From contig CCRI01000030.1 in the NCBI GenBank assembly GCA_000985875.1, positions 1 to 38,970 of the forward strand: 38,970 bases of DNA, written 5' to 3'. Of this stretch, positions 8,304 to 17,453 are shown in pieces (the stretch's first letter is position 1; every line of letters begins with the position of its first letter). Under the pieces are notes generated by a model. That model was not told where the DNA came from, made no database searches, and saw only the letters and a program-made list of their open reading frames with translations. The DNA comes from Neorhizobium galegae bv. officinalis. GTDB lineage: Bacteria; Pseudomonadota; Alphaproteobacteria; Rhizobiales; Rhizobiaceae. A program made the translations under genes and the position numbers.

Positions 8304-10699
8304 TGGGCTTTCTTGCACCGGTTTTCACGGTGATCGGCGGCTTTCTCGGTTCCGGCCTCGGTCAGATGGTTGTTGGTCTCGGTCTTAACCTGATCGTCTC
8401 CAAGATCGAAAAGGACCGGGCGAAAAAGGCGCAGAAGGCGGCCAGCGGTGGCGGCACTCAGTTTGATCGCGACTATGGCGAGAACGTCAGCCGCAAGGTG
8501 CTGTGCGGCCTGGTCGGCGTGGCGGGGCATGACTGCTACGTCAACACCTATGGCCCGGCAAACCAAAGCCTTGAGCAGGTCTATGTATTCTCGGATTTCC
8601 CCTGCGATGGGCTGTCCAAGATTTGGGCCGGCGGTTCGCTGCTGTCGATCGCCCTTGGCGGTGACGGCCGATACCATGTGACGGCCGGCGATTATGCCGG
8701 CCGCATGTTCTTCAAGTTCTACGACGGCACCCAAGCGGCGGCCGATGCGGGAATGATCGCGCATTCCAACCCGTTCGGCCGTTGGACGGCCAATCACGTC
8801 GGCGCGGGAATGTGTTGGCTCAAGGTTGAGCTTGTCTATGACCAGGAGAAGCTTAGCCAGTTCCCTGATTTCTTTTTCGAACTGAGGGGCGCGCGGCTCT
8901 ACGATCTGCGCAAGGATTCGAGTGTCGGCGGTTCCGGCGATCATCGCTGGGGCGACTATTCGACCTATGAGTACAACGAAAACCCGGTTGTCATCGATTA
9001 CAACTATCGCCGGGGCTTTTCGTGGAACGACGATCTGTTCCTCGGCATGGATATGCCGGCGTCCGATCTGCCGTTTGACCAGTATGTGACGGCCGCCAAC
9101 ATCTGCGACGAAATCGTAGGCGGCGAGCGGCGTTACCGCTGCTCGATCATCCTGGATGCCGACCTTGACCATGGCGACAATATCGACGCGCTGATGACCG
9201 CTTGCGGCGGGATCGTTATCGACAGCGTCGAAGGGTCCTGGCCGTTGATCGGAACGGAACAGCCGATCGTCGCGACCTTTACCGATGATGATCTTGTAGC
9301 AGGCGAGCCGGTACGCTTCCGCCGTCGCCGTTCTATGGCCGATCTCGTGAATGTCGTTTCCGGCACCTACCAGGAGCCGGCGAACATGTGGTCTCCTGCC
9401 GGCTACGATCCGCAGACAGATGCGACAACCGTCGCCACCGATCGGCGAACCCGCGATGTTCCGTTGAACCTGGGACAGGTGTTTTCAAAACGGCAGGCAA
9501 ACCAGCTCGCGAGCATCTATTTCAACGAAAACCGATATGAGGCCACGGCCGACGTCGTCTTGCGTCCTGGCTTTCGTTCGTTGAAGGCGGGTGATTGGGT
9601 TTTCTGGAACAGCGCAAACGAGACGCGGCGGCGCGTCTACATGGTGCAAAGCCGCTCGATCCGGGCGCTGGACAGTGACGGGCCGCGCAATGTGGCCCTT
9701 TCGCTGCAAGAGCGTGACGGCGCGATCTATGAGGGTGTCGGCGTAGCGCCGCCGCCCATCCCGTTGCCAAACAACCCGCCGGTCTATCTCAACCAGTTAC
9801 AGGACTTGGCGATAATTGCCGTGGTGGCAACCGGGGCAGACGGCAGGGCATACCCGGCGTTCCGGCTGTCCTGGTCGGCGATCGACGACGTCACGGTAAC
9901 CGGGATTGTCTTTGAATGGTGGATCAAGACGGAACCGGCGAACAAGTTCACCCGGCAAATCGACACCAAAACCACCGTCCTGTTTCTTCAGGAAGGTATC
10001 GTCAACCTGACCGATTACGAGTTCCGGCACAGGCTGGTTGCCGATCGTTCGACCAATTGGGTGGGGCCGGTGACAGTGACGTCGCAGGACGGCGGAAACC
10101 CAGATCTAGAGGTTGGGCTTGGCAATCTTCGTGACGACGTCAAGGCCGTGTTCGCGGAACTGTTCTCGTCAATGAACAGCACTCAAACGCTTCTGGCGCG
10201 CCTGCAACAGAACCTTCAGATCAACGGCGGCGTGTCGCAGACGCTGGGGCGCAAGCTCCAGCAGCTCGGCGCGAGCTTCACTGAGGAAATCGCGATCATC
10301 ACTTCCGATATCGCGAACGTGGTGGAGAAAACCGAAGAGCTGGTTGCGGAGTTTGGCGAGAACCTGGCGAACGGCATGGTCTCTTTTCGAGCTGTGGCGT
10401 CTCCGGAAGGCGTGAGCGTCCGCTATGCCATTCTCCTGAAAGCCACGCTCGAAGGCGAGTTCAAAGAGTCTGGGCTATTCCTCGACCTCTACACGGAAGA
10501 CGGCGTCTTGAAGTCCCGAATTGCCGCCTATGCGGATCAATTCGTGATCGTCAACGGCGATGGCGAGGGGCAGCAGCCTTTCGTTTTCGAAGCTGGCATC
10601 CTCAAGATGGCCCTCGCCCATATCGTTGAGATCATTTCCGGCAAAATCTCGATCGGCAAAACCCGGATCGATACAAACGGGATCACAGTTTCCTCATGA
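8303..10699 (+). CDS. Central tail hub / host-specificity protein (gpJ / GTA gp15-like)
   Basis: A 798-residue baseplate hub protein. It opens with a hydrophobic Gly-rich segment (FTVIGGFLGSGLGQMVVGLGLNLIV, given here in part), followed by a basic stretch, as seen in GTA-like hub proteins. The middle is beta-rich and the section around residues 500-595 looks like a fibronectin-type fold (DVTVTGIVFEWWI, YEFRHRLVADRSTNWVGPVTV). The end is helical, then a small beta domain. It overlaps the next gene by 4 bases. It should close the tail tip and contact the cell. Confidence 0.85.
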   Translation: MGFLAPVFTVIGGFLGSGLGQMVVGLGLNLIVSKIEKDRAKKAQKAASGGGTQFDRDYGENVSRKVLCGLVGVAGHDCYVNTYGPANQSLEQVYVFSDFPCDGLSKIWAGGSLLSIALGGDGRYHVTAGDYAGRMFFKFYDGTQAAADAGMIAHSNPFGRWTANHVGAGMCWLKVELVYDQEKLSQFPDFFFELRGARLYDLRKDSSVGGSGDHRWGDYSTYEYNENPVVIDYNYRRGFSWNDDLFLGMDMPASDLPFDQYVTAANICDEIVGGERRYRCSIILDADLDHGDNIDALMTACGGIVIDSVEGSWPLIGTEQPIVATFTDDDLVAGEPVRFRRRRSMADLVNVVSGTYQEPANMWSPAGYDPQTDATTVATDRRTRDVPLNLGQVFSKRQANQLASIYFNENRYEATADVVLRPGFRSLKAGDWVFWNSANETRRRVYMVQSRSIRALDSDGPRNVALSLQERDGAIYEGVGVAPPPIPLPNNPPVYLNQLQDLAIIAVVATGADGRAYPAFRLSWSAIDDVTVTGIVFEWWIKTEPANKFTRQIDTKTTVLFLQEGIVNLTDYEFRHRLVADRSTNWVGPVTVTSQDGGNPDLEVGLGNLRDDVKAVFAELFSSMNSTQTLLARLQQNLQINGGVSQTLGRKLQQLGASFTEEIAIITSDIANVVEKTEELVAEFGENLANGMVSFRAVASPEGVSVRYAILLKATLEGEFKESGLFLDLYTEDGVLKSRIAAYADQFVIVNGDGEGQQPFVFEAGILKMALAHIVEIISGKISIGKTRIDTNGITVSS

Positions 10700-12210
10700 C
10701 ACAAACCTTTATTGGTATCGACAGCGTCGGCGTGCCTTGCGTGAAGATCACCAAAGGCGAGATCGACCCTTTCAGCGAGCCGGACGCGAACAAGAGTTCG
10801 TTTCTGTACAATTCGAAATTCACTGCCGACGTGAAAATCGCCGCCATTGACGCTACGCCGTTTTCTCCAAACGCGACCACGTTCTGGCCGGCGGGGACCA
10901 GCAACACGAACTACCACAAAAAGAAAATGCCCGGTTCCGTCGCCGGCTTCAGCTACATCATGATCCGCAACGCCTATTTCGGCGACGCGCTGCCCTACGA
11001 TCTGCCGGTCTATGACCTGAAGTATAAACGTCTCTCCGATGGGCGATGCGTTGAGAACTTCAGGGTGTTTACCCAAGGCGCAGAAGATAACAATGGTAAC
11101 GAGCCTGGTTATCGCACGATGATCGGCTGGATGAACAACGGATGGTGGCTCAATGACGGGCAAACCTTTTATGGCAATCCGCCGTTGGGCAAGGGCATCC
11201 GCTACTATACCAACACGTTCGGCGCATTCGACGGCGGTTCATACGAGATCAACCTTGTAGTCTGGAGGCTCCCCGGCTCAAACGTGCCCCTGAAGGACAC
11301 GGAATCGCCGCCAATTACGCCTGGCTTGCAGGCGGTCGAGATCACCAAAGATTTCTGCCGGGTCGCAAAGCCCGGATATGACACCCGGACAGCAGCGCCC
11401 ACGCAACTGGCCTTTGATTCGTCGGGCCGTCCCCTTTCGGTCATCAAGGCCGGTGATATCGCCTTGCCGCCGGGCCTCACTGAGATCGAGGTGGGATATC
11501 CGGTCGATAACACCACCATCTGCGACATGCTCCAGTATGAGAACGGGGTGATTTCCTATCCGGTCAGCGGCTATTTCACCGACACCAGGTGCGAATACTG
11601 GTTCGAAGGGACCAAGCTTTACATCAACAATCTGACGGCGGCCTGCCGGGTAAGATATCTTGTCCTTTCCAACAACAAGCTGCCGCCGACGTCCGGCGAT
11701 AACAAGGTGTTTCATCAGTTCCATGATGGGGCGCAGGACGTCGTGCAGTTCCTTCGGCCTGGGGCGGCTGACCCGCCAAACTTCGCCGATATCGTTCTTG
11801 ATAGCCGCTGGCCGGCAATCCAGATCCTCGCCGAAGGATATCGTGCGATTGGGGCGCAGCCGCAATATACCCCGCCGAATTCGGTGAACGCGGGGCAAAG
11901 CTTCACGATCGGTTTTAACGGAGCCGGGTTCTTTCCCTTCGTCAAATACATGACCGTGATGTCAGACGCCGATGCCGGTGTCGGGGTCAAGGCCCCGTCC
12001 GCCCGTCTCATCGAAAGCTACAATAACTCGACCCGCTACAATGCCGGGAATAGCAGCTTCTGCATTCTCGGCAGCAATCAGGCGACTTTCTGGACCTACG
12101 AGGGCAACCCGTACCAGGAGCGATTCAGCAACAACGCATGGGCGTTTGACTACCCGACCTCGCGGATCGTCGGCATCCGCTACTACATCCTCGGCATTCC
12201 GACCTCATAG
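10696..12210 (+). CDS. Tail tip-associated structural protein, unknown family
   Basis: A 504-residue protein rich in Tyr, Asn, Gly and Pro with little Lys/Glu clustering, suggesting an all-beta extracellular structural protein. It lies between the hub and the large fibre and overlaps the hub gene by 4 bases (ATGA). I do not recognise a family. Two stretches look repeated in style ('GIRYYTNTFG' near residue 170 and 'GIRYYILGIP' at the C-terminus). It could be a fibre-attachment or receptor-binding component; its function is unknown. Confidence 0.8.
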   Translation: MTQTFIGIDSVGVPCVKITKGEIDPFSEPDANKSSFLYNSKFTADVKIAAIDATPFSPNATTFWPAGTSNTNYHKKKMPGSVAGFSYIMIRNAYFGDALPYDLPVYDLKYKRLSDGRCVENFRVFTQGAEDNNGNEPGYRTMIGWMNNGWWLNDGQTFYGNPPLGKGIRYYTNTFGAFDGGSYEINLVVWRLPGSNVPLKDTESPPITPGLQAVEITKDFCRVAKPGYDTRTAAPTQLAFDSSGRPLSVIKAGDIALPPGLTEIEVGYPVDNTTICDMLQYENGVISYPVSGYFTDTRCEYWFEGTKLYINNLTAACRVRYLVLSNNKLPPTSGDNKVFHQFHDGAQDVVQFLRPGAADPPNFADIVLDSRWPAIQILAEGYRAIGAQPQYTPPNSVNAGQSFTIGFNGAGFFPFVKYMTVMSDADAGVGVKAPSARLIESYNNSTRYNAGNSSFCILGSNQATFWTYEGNPYQERFSNNAWAFDYPTSRIVGIRYYILGIPTS

Positions 12211-12221
12211 GATTTCCTTAC

Positions 12222-15032
12222 ATGGCTGATTACTACACAACCGGGTCGGTTCAACTGACCAACGGCAGCAAGGCCGTGACCGGCATCGATACCGCCTGGG
12301 CTATCGCGCAGGTGGCCGGCGGCACGATCTACGTTCAAGCGCCCGGCAACCCCCTTCCCCTCGCCTCGATCGAAAGCGACACGGCGGCGGTGGCGTCTCT
12401 GGAATGGACCGGCGCGACCGGCACCTATCCTTATGCGCTGCTTCGGGCCACCGCTTTCAGTCAGCAGCTTGAAGCGAATAGCAACATCCTGTCGCGGCTT
12501 CTGGTCGCGATGGAGGCAGGAACGCTCTATCGCTATGACGTTGCGGCCGCGAGCGCCGACCGCGCAACCTATGACGAGCGCCCGAAGGGCTTCGCCTTCC
12601 TGGCGACCGACGTCAATCCGGCAGACCTCTACATCAAGGCGTCGGCGACTTCTGGTGATTGGGCTGGTCCCTTCAGCTATGGCACGGGGCGGCCCGGCCC
12701 TGCGCCTGAGTTAGGTTTTGAACCTGTCATTACCGGCGCGCCTGGCTCCAATGCCGGCATGGTTGTGACTGGCAGCGGCGAGCCGGGCGATCCTTACGAA
12801 ATCACCTTCACCATTCCGGCCGGCGAGATCGGCGTAAACTTCCGTGGCGCCTATTCCGGCGCGACGGCTTATGCCGTGCGGGATATGGTGCTGAATAACG
12901 GTTCCTCCTGGATCGCCCTACAGGCGACCACCGGGAATGCTCCGCCGGTTCTGCCGGCGACGGCCAACGCCTATTGGCAGCTCGTAGCGGCAAAAGGGTT
13001 GGACGGCACGGGCACGGGTGATGTCGTAGGGCCAAGTGGCGCTACTGTCGGCCGCGTCGCCGCTTTCAGCAGCAATACCGGCAAGGCGATCGATGAGGGC
13101 GACAAGCTGGTTGCCGATCTGGTAACCGGGCCGGCAGCGTCAACGGACGGGGCGCTCGCTGGTTATGACGGCGCGACCGGCAAGATCCTCAAGGCGTTGA
13201 CGAAAGAGGAGGCGAAGAATTGGCTTGCGATTGCAGGAGCCGATGTCTCGTTCAACAACGCGGTTGCCGGACTTCCAGATGCGCCAACCACACTCCAGAC
13301 GGCGATCGAGGTTTTGGCTGCGAACGCAGGCGGTAAGAACGACGCCGCGTTTGCGTTGGCTCTTGCTGACCTCACGGGCAGCATACAGGGGATGAACGGT
13401 GGCTTTGCGGACTCCTATCGCAACACGGCTGGCATCAATCTTCCGAATGGGGGACGTGATCCGTACACGGTATCCCTACTGCATTTTGATGGACCTGTAG
13501 CGGGCAAAAAGACCGTTCGTGACAGTGCCTATGAAGACTATGCCTCCGGATCGCCGCGTCACTACTGGACGCCTCAAGGATCGTTTCAAATCAGCGATGC
13601 ACAGTCTCGATTTGGCGGGTTCTCGGCCTTTTTTGACCAAACTGCGAACTGCCGGCTTCTCGGCGATGGCTCCAGTGATTTCGCATTCGGTACGGGCGAC
13701 TTTGAAGTAGACTTCTGGATCTATCGCCTTGCCTCAGGCGTTCAGCATACCTTGCTGGACTTCAGGACCGCATCAACTTCCGTTGCGCCATATCTCTACA
13801 TCACCAATGCCAACGTTCTTGCTTACTATGTTTCGGCTGCAAACCGCATTGTTGGAACGACGATCATCACCCTGAACGCGTGGCATCATATAAAGCTGGT
13901 GAGACAAGCCGGATCAACCAAGCTGTTTCTGAACGGCGTTCAGGAAGGTGCAACATATGCGGATGCCAATAGCTATATCGTCCATGCCGTTGGGCCGTTT
14001 ATAGGCGCCGCACTGGACGGCACTCTCCCGTTCAACGGGCATATGGATGAGCTTCGTGTCTCGAAGGGTATCGCGAGAGAGTTCGAGAATTTCACGCCAC
14101 CTGTAGCGGCTTACGGTGACGGATCAACGCAGACAAAATTGGCTCTCTATGATGCTGTTGGTTTCCAATGGTATCCCCGCGAGCTGAAGACGACGATTAC
14201 CACCCTTCGCGGCACCCGCATCAACAGTGCGGCTATAGCGACCCTTTACACCTTCAGGGGGGTTCTTTCTGCGAGCATGCTTCGCCAGACCGCCGATTAC
14301 CTTCGTATATGTTTGGGAGGATCGCTGAGCGGTGCTCAAAAGCAGATCGCGAACGTATTCATCGGCCACAAGGCTGCCGCCGGCAATGCGTGGGATATGG
14401 ACCCTGCGACGATTACGCGCGTCACCTTTGGCGGGAATAATGGTTTCACTCCCATAGCTCTGACTGATCATTGGTCTGATTGGGTGCCTTTCGTGCCCGA
14501 TCTTTCAAGGGATTTGATCATATCGTTCGATTGCCCTGCTACGTCAGGCATCCTCGACCAGGCTCAGTTCGGAGTGGGGATGATCGCCGGTTATTCAAAA
14601 GCTACAGCACAAGAAGCTGATGTAGCGGCACCCGCAACCTATACGGCTCTGGCAGCCGGCAACTTCATCGCCTTCAGGGGGATTGAAGGGAAAACGGCTG
14701 CCAAGGTCTATGACGATATGGTTCTGGAATCGGTTGCCGTGGCCTCGACCAGCTCCCCGGCCAAGGGCCGCGTGTTGATCGAGACCGGCGTTGGAAGTGA
14801 TCCTCTTATTCCGAATACCGATTTCGTGGGCGAGATCTCCAGAGACAACGGCGCTACCTGGACGGCCGCAGCCATGGCGCTCATTTCGGATGTCGGCGGA
14901 AAGAAGCTCTATCAGGGTGACGCAAGCCTCGCGTCTCAACCGAGCGGCATGAACATGAAATATCGTTTCCGTAACCTGACCGGCAAGAAGGCTATCGTTT
15001 CTGCCGGTGGCGCACAGTGGGGGAATGTCTGA
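12222..15032 (+). CDS. Large tail fibre with LamG/concanavalin-like lectin domain
   Basis: A 936-residue adhesin-type fibre. The N-terminus (ADYYTTGSVQLTNGSKAVTGIDTAW) is a common attachment module of siphovirus tail fibres. A middle module (about 205-265: FRGAYSGATAYAVRDMV.., SSWIALQATTG) resembles carbohydrate-binding repeats. Residues about 413-630 form a LamG-type jelly roll: 'SLLHFDGP', 'FGGFSAFFDQ', 'DFEVDFWIY', 'WHHIKLVRQAGSTKLFLNG' and 'GHMDELRVSKG'. The C-terminal 300 residues are another beta-rich region. It should bind a surface glycan and set host range. Confidence 0.9.
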   Translation: MADYYTTGSVQLTNGSKAVTGIDTAWAIAQVAGGTIYVQAPGNPLPLASIESDTAAVASLEWTGATGTYPYALLRATAFSQQLEANSNILSRLLVAMEAGTLYRYDVAAASADRATYDERPKGFAFLATDVNPADLYIKASATSGDWAGPFSYGTGRPGPAPELGFEPVITGAPGSNAGMVVTGSGEPGDPYEITFTIPAGEIGVNFRGAYSGATAYAVRDMVLNNGSSWIALQATTGNAPPVLPATANAYWQLVAAKGLDGTGTGDVVGPSGATVGRVAAFSSNTGKAIDEGDKLVADLVTGPAASTDGALAGYDGATGKILKALTKEEAKNWLAIAGADVSFNNAVAGLPDAPTTLQTAIEVLAANAGGKNDAAFALALADLTGSIQGMNGGFADSYRNTAGINLPNGGRDPYTVSLLHFDGPVAGKKTVRDSAYEDYASGSPRHYWTPQGSFQISDAQSRFGGFSAFFDQTANCRLLGDGSSDFAFGTGDFEVDFWIYRLASGVQHTLLDFRTASTSVAPYLYITNANVLAYYVSAANRIVGTTIITLNAWHHIKLVRQAGSTKLFLNGVQEGATYADANSYIVHAVGPFIGAALDGTLPFNGHMDELRVSKGIAREFENFTPPVAAYGDGSTQTKLALYDAVGFQWYPRELKTTITTLRGTRINSAAIATLYTFRGVLSASMLRQTADYLRICLGGSLSGAQKQIANVFIGHKAAAGNAWDMDPATITRVTFGGNNGFTPIALTDHWSDWVPFVPDLSRDLIISFDCPATSGILDQAQFGVGMIAGYSKATAQEADVAAPATYTALAAGNFIAFRGIEGKTAAKVYDDMVLESVAVASTSSPAKGRVLIETGVGSDPLIPNTDFVGEISRDNGATWTAAAMALISDVGGKKLYQGDASLASQPSGMNMKYRFRNLTGKKAIVSAGGAQWGNV

Positions 15033-15343
15033 TGTTGAGATCCTGGGGAACCGCGATCTTGCCCGGCATTGCGCCGGCGCTCGATCACTACAAGTCGGCA
15101 TTTGATGCGCACCTCGACGCTGTCGCCGCCCAACGGCAATATGACAATCGCATTACTGTCGTCAGTTACGCCGGCAGTACCAACCCACAATGGGCCGCCG
15201 AAGCAGAAGCCTTCATCGCATGGCGCGATGCTGCCCTTGTCCACATGTTCCAGCAGCTCGCCGCCGTCGAGGCCGGCGAGATCGCGCCGCCGACCATTGA
15301 AGAGTTCATCGGCGGGATAACGCCGATCGCCTGGCCGGAATAG
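15032..15343 (+). CDS. Small fibre-associated protein / tail chaperone-like
   Basis: A 103-residue protein starting at the ATG that overlaps the fibre stop (TGATG). The pattern 'DNRITVVSYAGSTNPQWAAEAEAFIAWRDAALVHMFQQL' followed by 'PPTIEEFI' recalls the small XkdW/DUF4376-type proteins found after tail fibres, thought to help fibre assembly. Directly after it is a strong hairpin and then the lysis genes. Family placement is tentative. Confidence 0.7.
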   Translation: MLRSWGTAILPGIAPALDHYKSAFDAHLDAVAAQRQYDNRITVVSYAGSTNPQWAAEAEAFIAWRDAALVHMFQQLAAVEAGEIAPPTIEEFIGGITPIAWPE

Positions 15344-15350
15344 GTGGCCT

Positions 15351-15378
15351 GTCACCGCGCCGGCATGGGCGCGGTGAC
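15351..15378 (+). repeat. Perfect 11-bp inverted repeat between tail and lysis genes
   Basis: GTCACCGCGCC and GGCGCGGTGAC flank a 6-base loop (GGCATG). There is no T-run after it, so it is not a classic terminator. As RNA it would form a very stable hairpin after the last tail gene, which could protect or process the long late transcript before the lysis genes. Confidence 0.6.
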
Positions 15379-15439
15379 CGAATAGCATTGCCGGCTCTGG
15401 CCGGCCCTCCCTCCCCTTCTCAATCTCTGGAGAATTCCA

Positions 15440-16438
15440 ATGGGCGTTATCAACGCGCAGCAAATCCGCACGGCCGCGAAAGGGCCTGTCAACGCAAGCA
15501 ACCTGAATTCCGTTCTGATCGCGCTCGATCGCTTCGGATCGACTGTCGGCCTCGATCTGCCGCACCGCGTCGTTGCCTTCCTCGCGCAGCTCATGCACGA
15601 AAGCGGCGATTTCAAATTCGATGGCGAACTTTGGGGGCCGACGCCTGCCCAAAAGCGCTACGACACCCGCACCGATCTCGGCAATACGCCTGCGGCCGAT
15701 GGCGACGGCTACAAGAACCGGGGGCGCGGTCCCATCCAATTGACCGGCGCGGCGAACATCAAAGCCTTTTACGCCTGGTGCGTAAAGAAGGGTTTCAGCC
15801 CTCCGGATTTCATTTCCAATCCCGATCTGATCAATTCCGATCCTTGGGAAGGGCTTTCGGCAATCTGGTATTGGGAGATCGGCAATCCCGACCGCAAGTC
15901 GCTGAACCGGTATGCGGACCAGGGCAACCACGAAATGCTGACGCGGCGCATCAATGGCGGGTTGAACGGCTATGCTGATCGCCTCGACCGTTACACGCGG
16001 CTTGGGCTTGTCGTTCTCGGCTTCGGTCCAACCGACCTTCTGGCGTTCCAGAAGGCGGCGACGGCCGCCGGCAAGTATGACGGCGATCTGGACGGCGACG
16101 ACGGGCCGAAGACGCGGGCGGCTATTCATCTGATGCTTGCCGCTCGCGCGCCGAAGGCTGCGGCTATGCTGACGATCAAGCCGGCACCTGTGACCGAGGA
16201 AAAGGCGGTTGCCGTTACGCCGCCTTCCATGGATGCGCCGTGGTGGAAATCAAAGGAAGTGATCGTCCCTGCCGTCACGGGCGGCGGGCTGACGTCGGGG
16301 CTTGCGGCCGTGGGCAGCGTCCCATGGGAAAACCTTGCGGTCATCCTCCTGGCGCTGGGGCTTGCCGGCGCGTTCCTGCTTTGGCGGAAGGATCGTGATA
16401 ACAAAGCCGTCGCGGCGAGGGTCGGGGGGCTTGGCTGA
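15440..16438 (+). CDS. Endolysin: GH19-type domain, peptidoglycan-binding region and C-terminal membrane anchor
   Basis: A 332-residue lysis enzyme expected to cut cell-wall glycan. Residues 1-180 match GH19 chitinase-like endolysins: 'FLAQLMHESGDFKF' with the likely acid Glu54, then Glu63, and 'GYKNRGRGPIQLTG'. Residues about 195-235 resemble a peptidoglycan-binding repeat (FQKAATAAGKYDGDLDGDDG). The C-terminus has a hydrophobic region (about 265-315, ending LLALGLAGAFLLWRKDRD), so the protein is probably membrane-tethered. A GGAGA site precedes the ATG, and the stop overlaps the next start (TGATG). Confidence 0.9.
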   Translation: MGVINAQQIRTAAKGPVNASNLNSVLIALDRFGSTVGLDLPHRVVAFLAQLMHESGDFKFDGELWGPTPAQKRYDTRTDLGNTPAADGDGYKNRGRGPIQLTGAANIKAFYAWCVKKGFSPPDFISNPDLINSDPWEGLSAIWYWEIGNPDRKSLNRYADQGNHEMLTRRINGGLNGYADRLDRYTRLGLVVLGFGPTDLLAFQKAATAAGKYDGDLDGDDGPKTRAAIHLMLAARAPKAAAMLTIKPAPVTEEKAVAVTPPSMDAPWWKSKEVIVPAVTGGGLTSGLAAVGSVPWENLAVILLALGLAGAFLLWRKDRDNKAVAARVGGLG

Positions 16439-16851
16439 TGGTCCTGCTCAAATGGCTGCTCGGTTGGGTGACTGGCGATCTCGCCAGCGCCCTAACCCGG
16501 GCCTACGATACGAGGCTCAAGGCGGATACGGCCGAAAAGAAGTTGGTCGCCGATGCGGCAATCGCCGACATTCAGCGGCATATGACCGCGATGCAGAGCG
16601 CAAAGGAAATCCGGCAAGCGACCGCCGGGTTCTGGGAAATGCGGCTGATTACCTTCGTCATCGCAGGATGTTTCGCGCTGCATCTCCTGCTCGTTACCCT
16701 CGATACCTGCTTCACGTTCGGTTGGCGTGTGTCGAAATATCCGTCGCCGTTCGACGAATGGCAGGGGGCAATCCTGCTTTCGTTCTTCGGAGTGCAGGTA
16801 GCGGGGCAAGGTATCACGGCAATCGCGGCGGCGATCCGGGGACGCAAATAG
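16438..16851 (+). CDS. Holin-like membrane protein (3TM GTA-type)
   Basis: A 137-residue protein coupled to the endolysin by a TGATG overlap. It has an amphipathic N-terminus, a charged helical middle (residues 20-55) and two clear hydrophobic segments (about 68-88, FVIAGCFALHLLLV; and about 108-128, AILLSFFGVQVAGQG), ending in basic residues. This resembles the GTA holin (3TM) family. It could form the inner-membrane hole or be the spanin-like partner of the second small protein. Confidence 0.75.
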   Translation: MVLLKWLLGWVTGDLASALTRAYDTRLKADTAEKKLVADAAIADIQRHMTAMQSAKEIRQATAGFWEMRLITFVIAGCFALHLLLVTLDTCFTFGWRVSKYPSPFDEWQGAILLSFFGVQVAGQGITAIAAAIRGRK

Positions 16852-16885
16852 CTTTTCAACAATCTGACGGAAAAAGGCCGGGGGC

Positions 16886-17209
16886 ATGTCCGACAAATAT
16901 AACTCGCTCATTGAGCTACTGAATGCATGGATGGGCGGGGCGATGACAACCATCCTTGCGGCCATGGTTGGCCGGGCCATGTGGCACGGCAGCGAAGCCC
17001 GCAAGGGGCACCGGAAGTTTTTCGGCGTGGAACTGCTGTGGGAATTCCCGGTCGCGCTTGGTATGGCGCTGGTTGGCGAAAGCATCGCTTCCTATCTCAA
17101 CATAGGCCAGCCCGCTTCCACCGGCTTAATCGCCGCCCTCGCCTATCTGGGGCCGCGCGGAACGGAAGTCCTGTTCAACAAATGGATCGCGCGGAAAGGT
17201 ACAAGCTAA
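16886..17209 (+). CDS. Second holin-like protein (LydA/holin superfamily III-like)
   Basis: A 107-residue membrane protein with hydrophobic stretches at about 15-30 (MGGAMTTILAAMVGRAM), 48-65 and 75-92. The pattern 'GRKFFGVELLWEFPVALGMALVGESIASYL' is like the LydA-type holins in which the middle reads 'LL.E.P.A..MG'. With the protein before it, it may make a holin/antiholin pair. It is the last gene of the late block; its 3' end overlaps a minus-strand gene by 4 bases. Confidence 0.78.
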   Translation: MSDKYNSLIELLNAWMGGAMTTILAAMVGRAMWHGSEARKGHRKFFGVELLWEFPVALGMALVGESIASYLNIGQPASTGLIAALAYLGPRGTEVLFNKWIARKGTS

Positions 17210-17427
17210 GCGCCGGCATGCGTAGCATTGACCTTTGATCGGTTGCGGGGCACGGCCCGTTCGGCACTTCTGGGGGCTACGATGCTGCGACCTGGACGGC
17301 CGCATTGGCTGCATCGGAAGGTAACGCCGATGGCGTTTCCATCCGGCGGCATGTTTTGCAGGTCGATTTCCACTATGCGGTCGCAGGGTTCGCAATGGAC
17401 CCTGTAACGCAGATTCATGGCGATCAT
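17206..17427 (-). CDS. Small zinc-ribbon-like protein
   Basis: A 73-residue protein with two CxxC pairs (CEPCD at 12-16 and CSQCG at 37-41) that could bind one zinc ion. The tail is basic and Pro/Arg/Ser-rich. The start is uncertain: ATG 17427 or ATG 17418 (MNLRYRVHC), neither with a clear ribosome site; a much longer open frame to 17586 overlaps the upstream gene. It lies 26 bases after the S24-like gene and would share its SOS-box promoter. Function unknown. Confidence 0.6.
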   Translation of the reverse strand: MIAMNLRYRVHCEPCDRIVEIDLQNMPPDGNAIGVTFRCSQCGRPGRSIVAPRSAERAVPRNRSKVNATHAGA

Positions 17428-17453
17428 GCCGGCCCATGTGGAATTGGAGAGCG

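Noticed and set aside
7985..9172. Long minus-strand open frame (395 codons) opposite tail-tip genes
   Set aside because: It covers the NlpC-like and hub genes, which are clearly coding on the plus strand. Its translation is rich in Arg, Ala, Ile and Val with no family pattern, as expected for the shadow of GC-rich genes.
14936..16129. Long minus-strand open frame (397 codons) opposite fibre end and endolysin
   Set aside because: It spans two real plus-strand genes and an intergenic hairpin. No ribosome site and no recognisable domain were seen.
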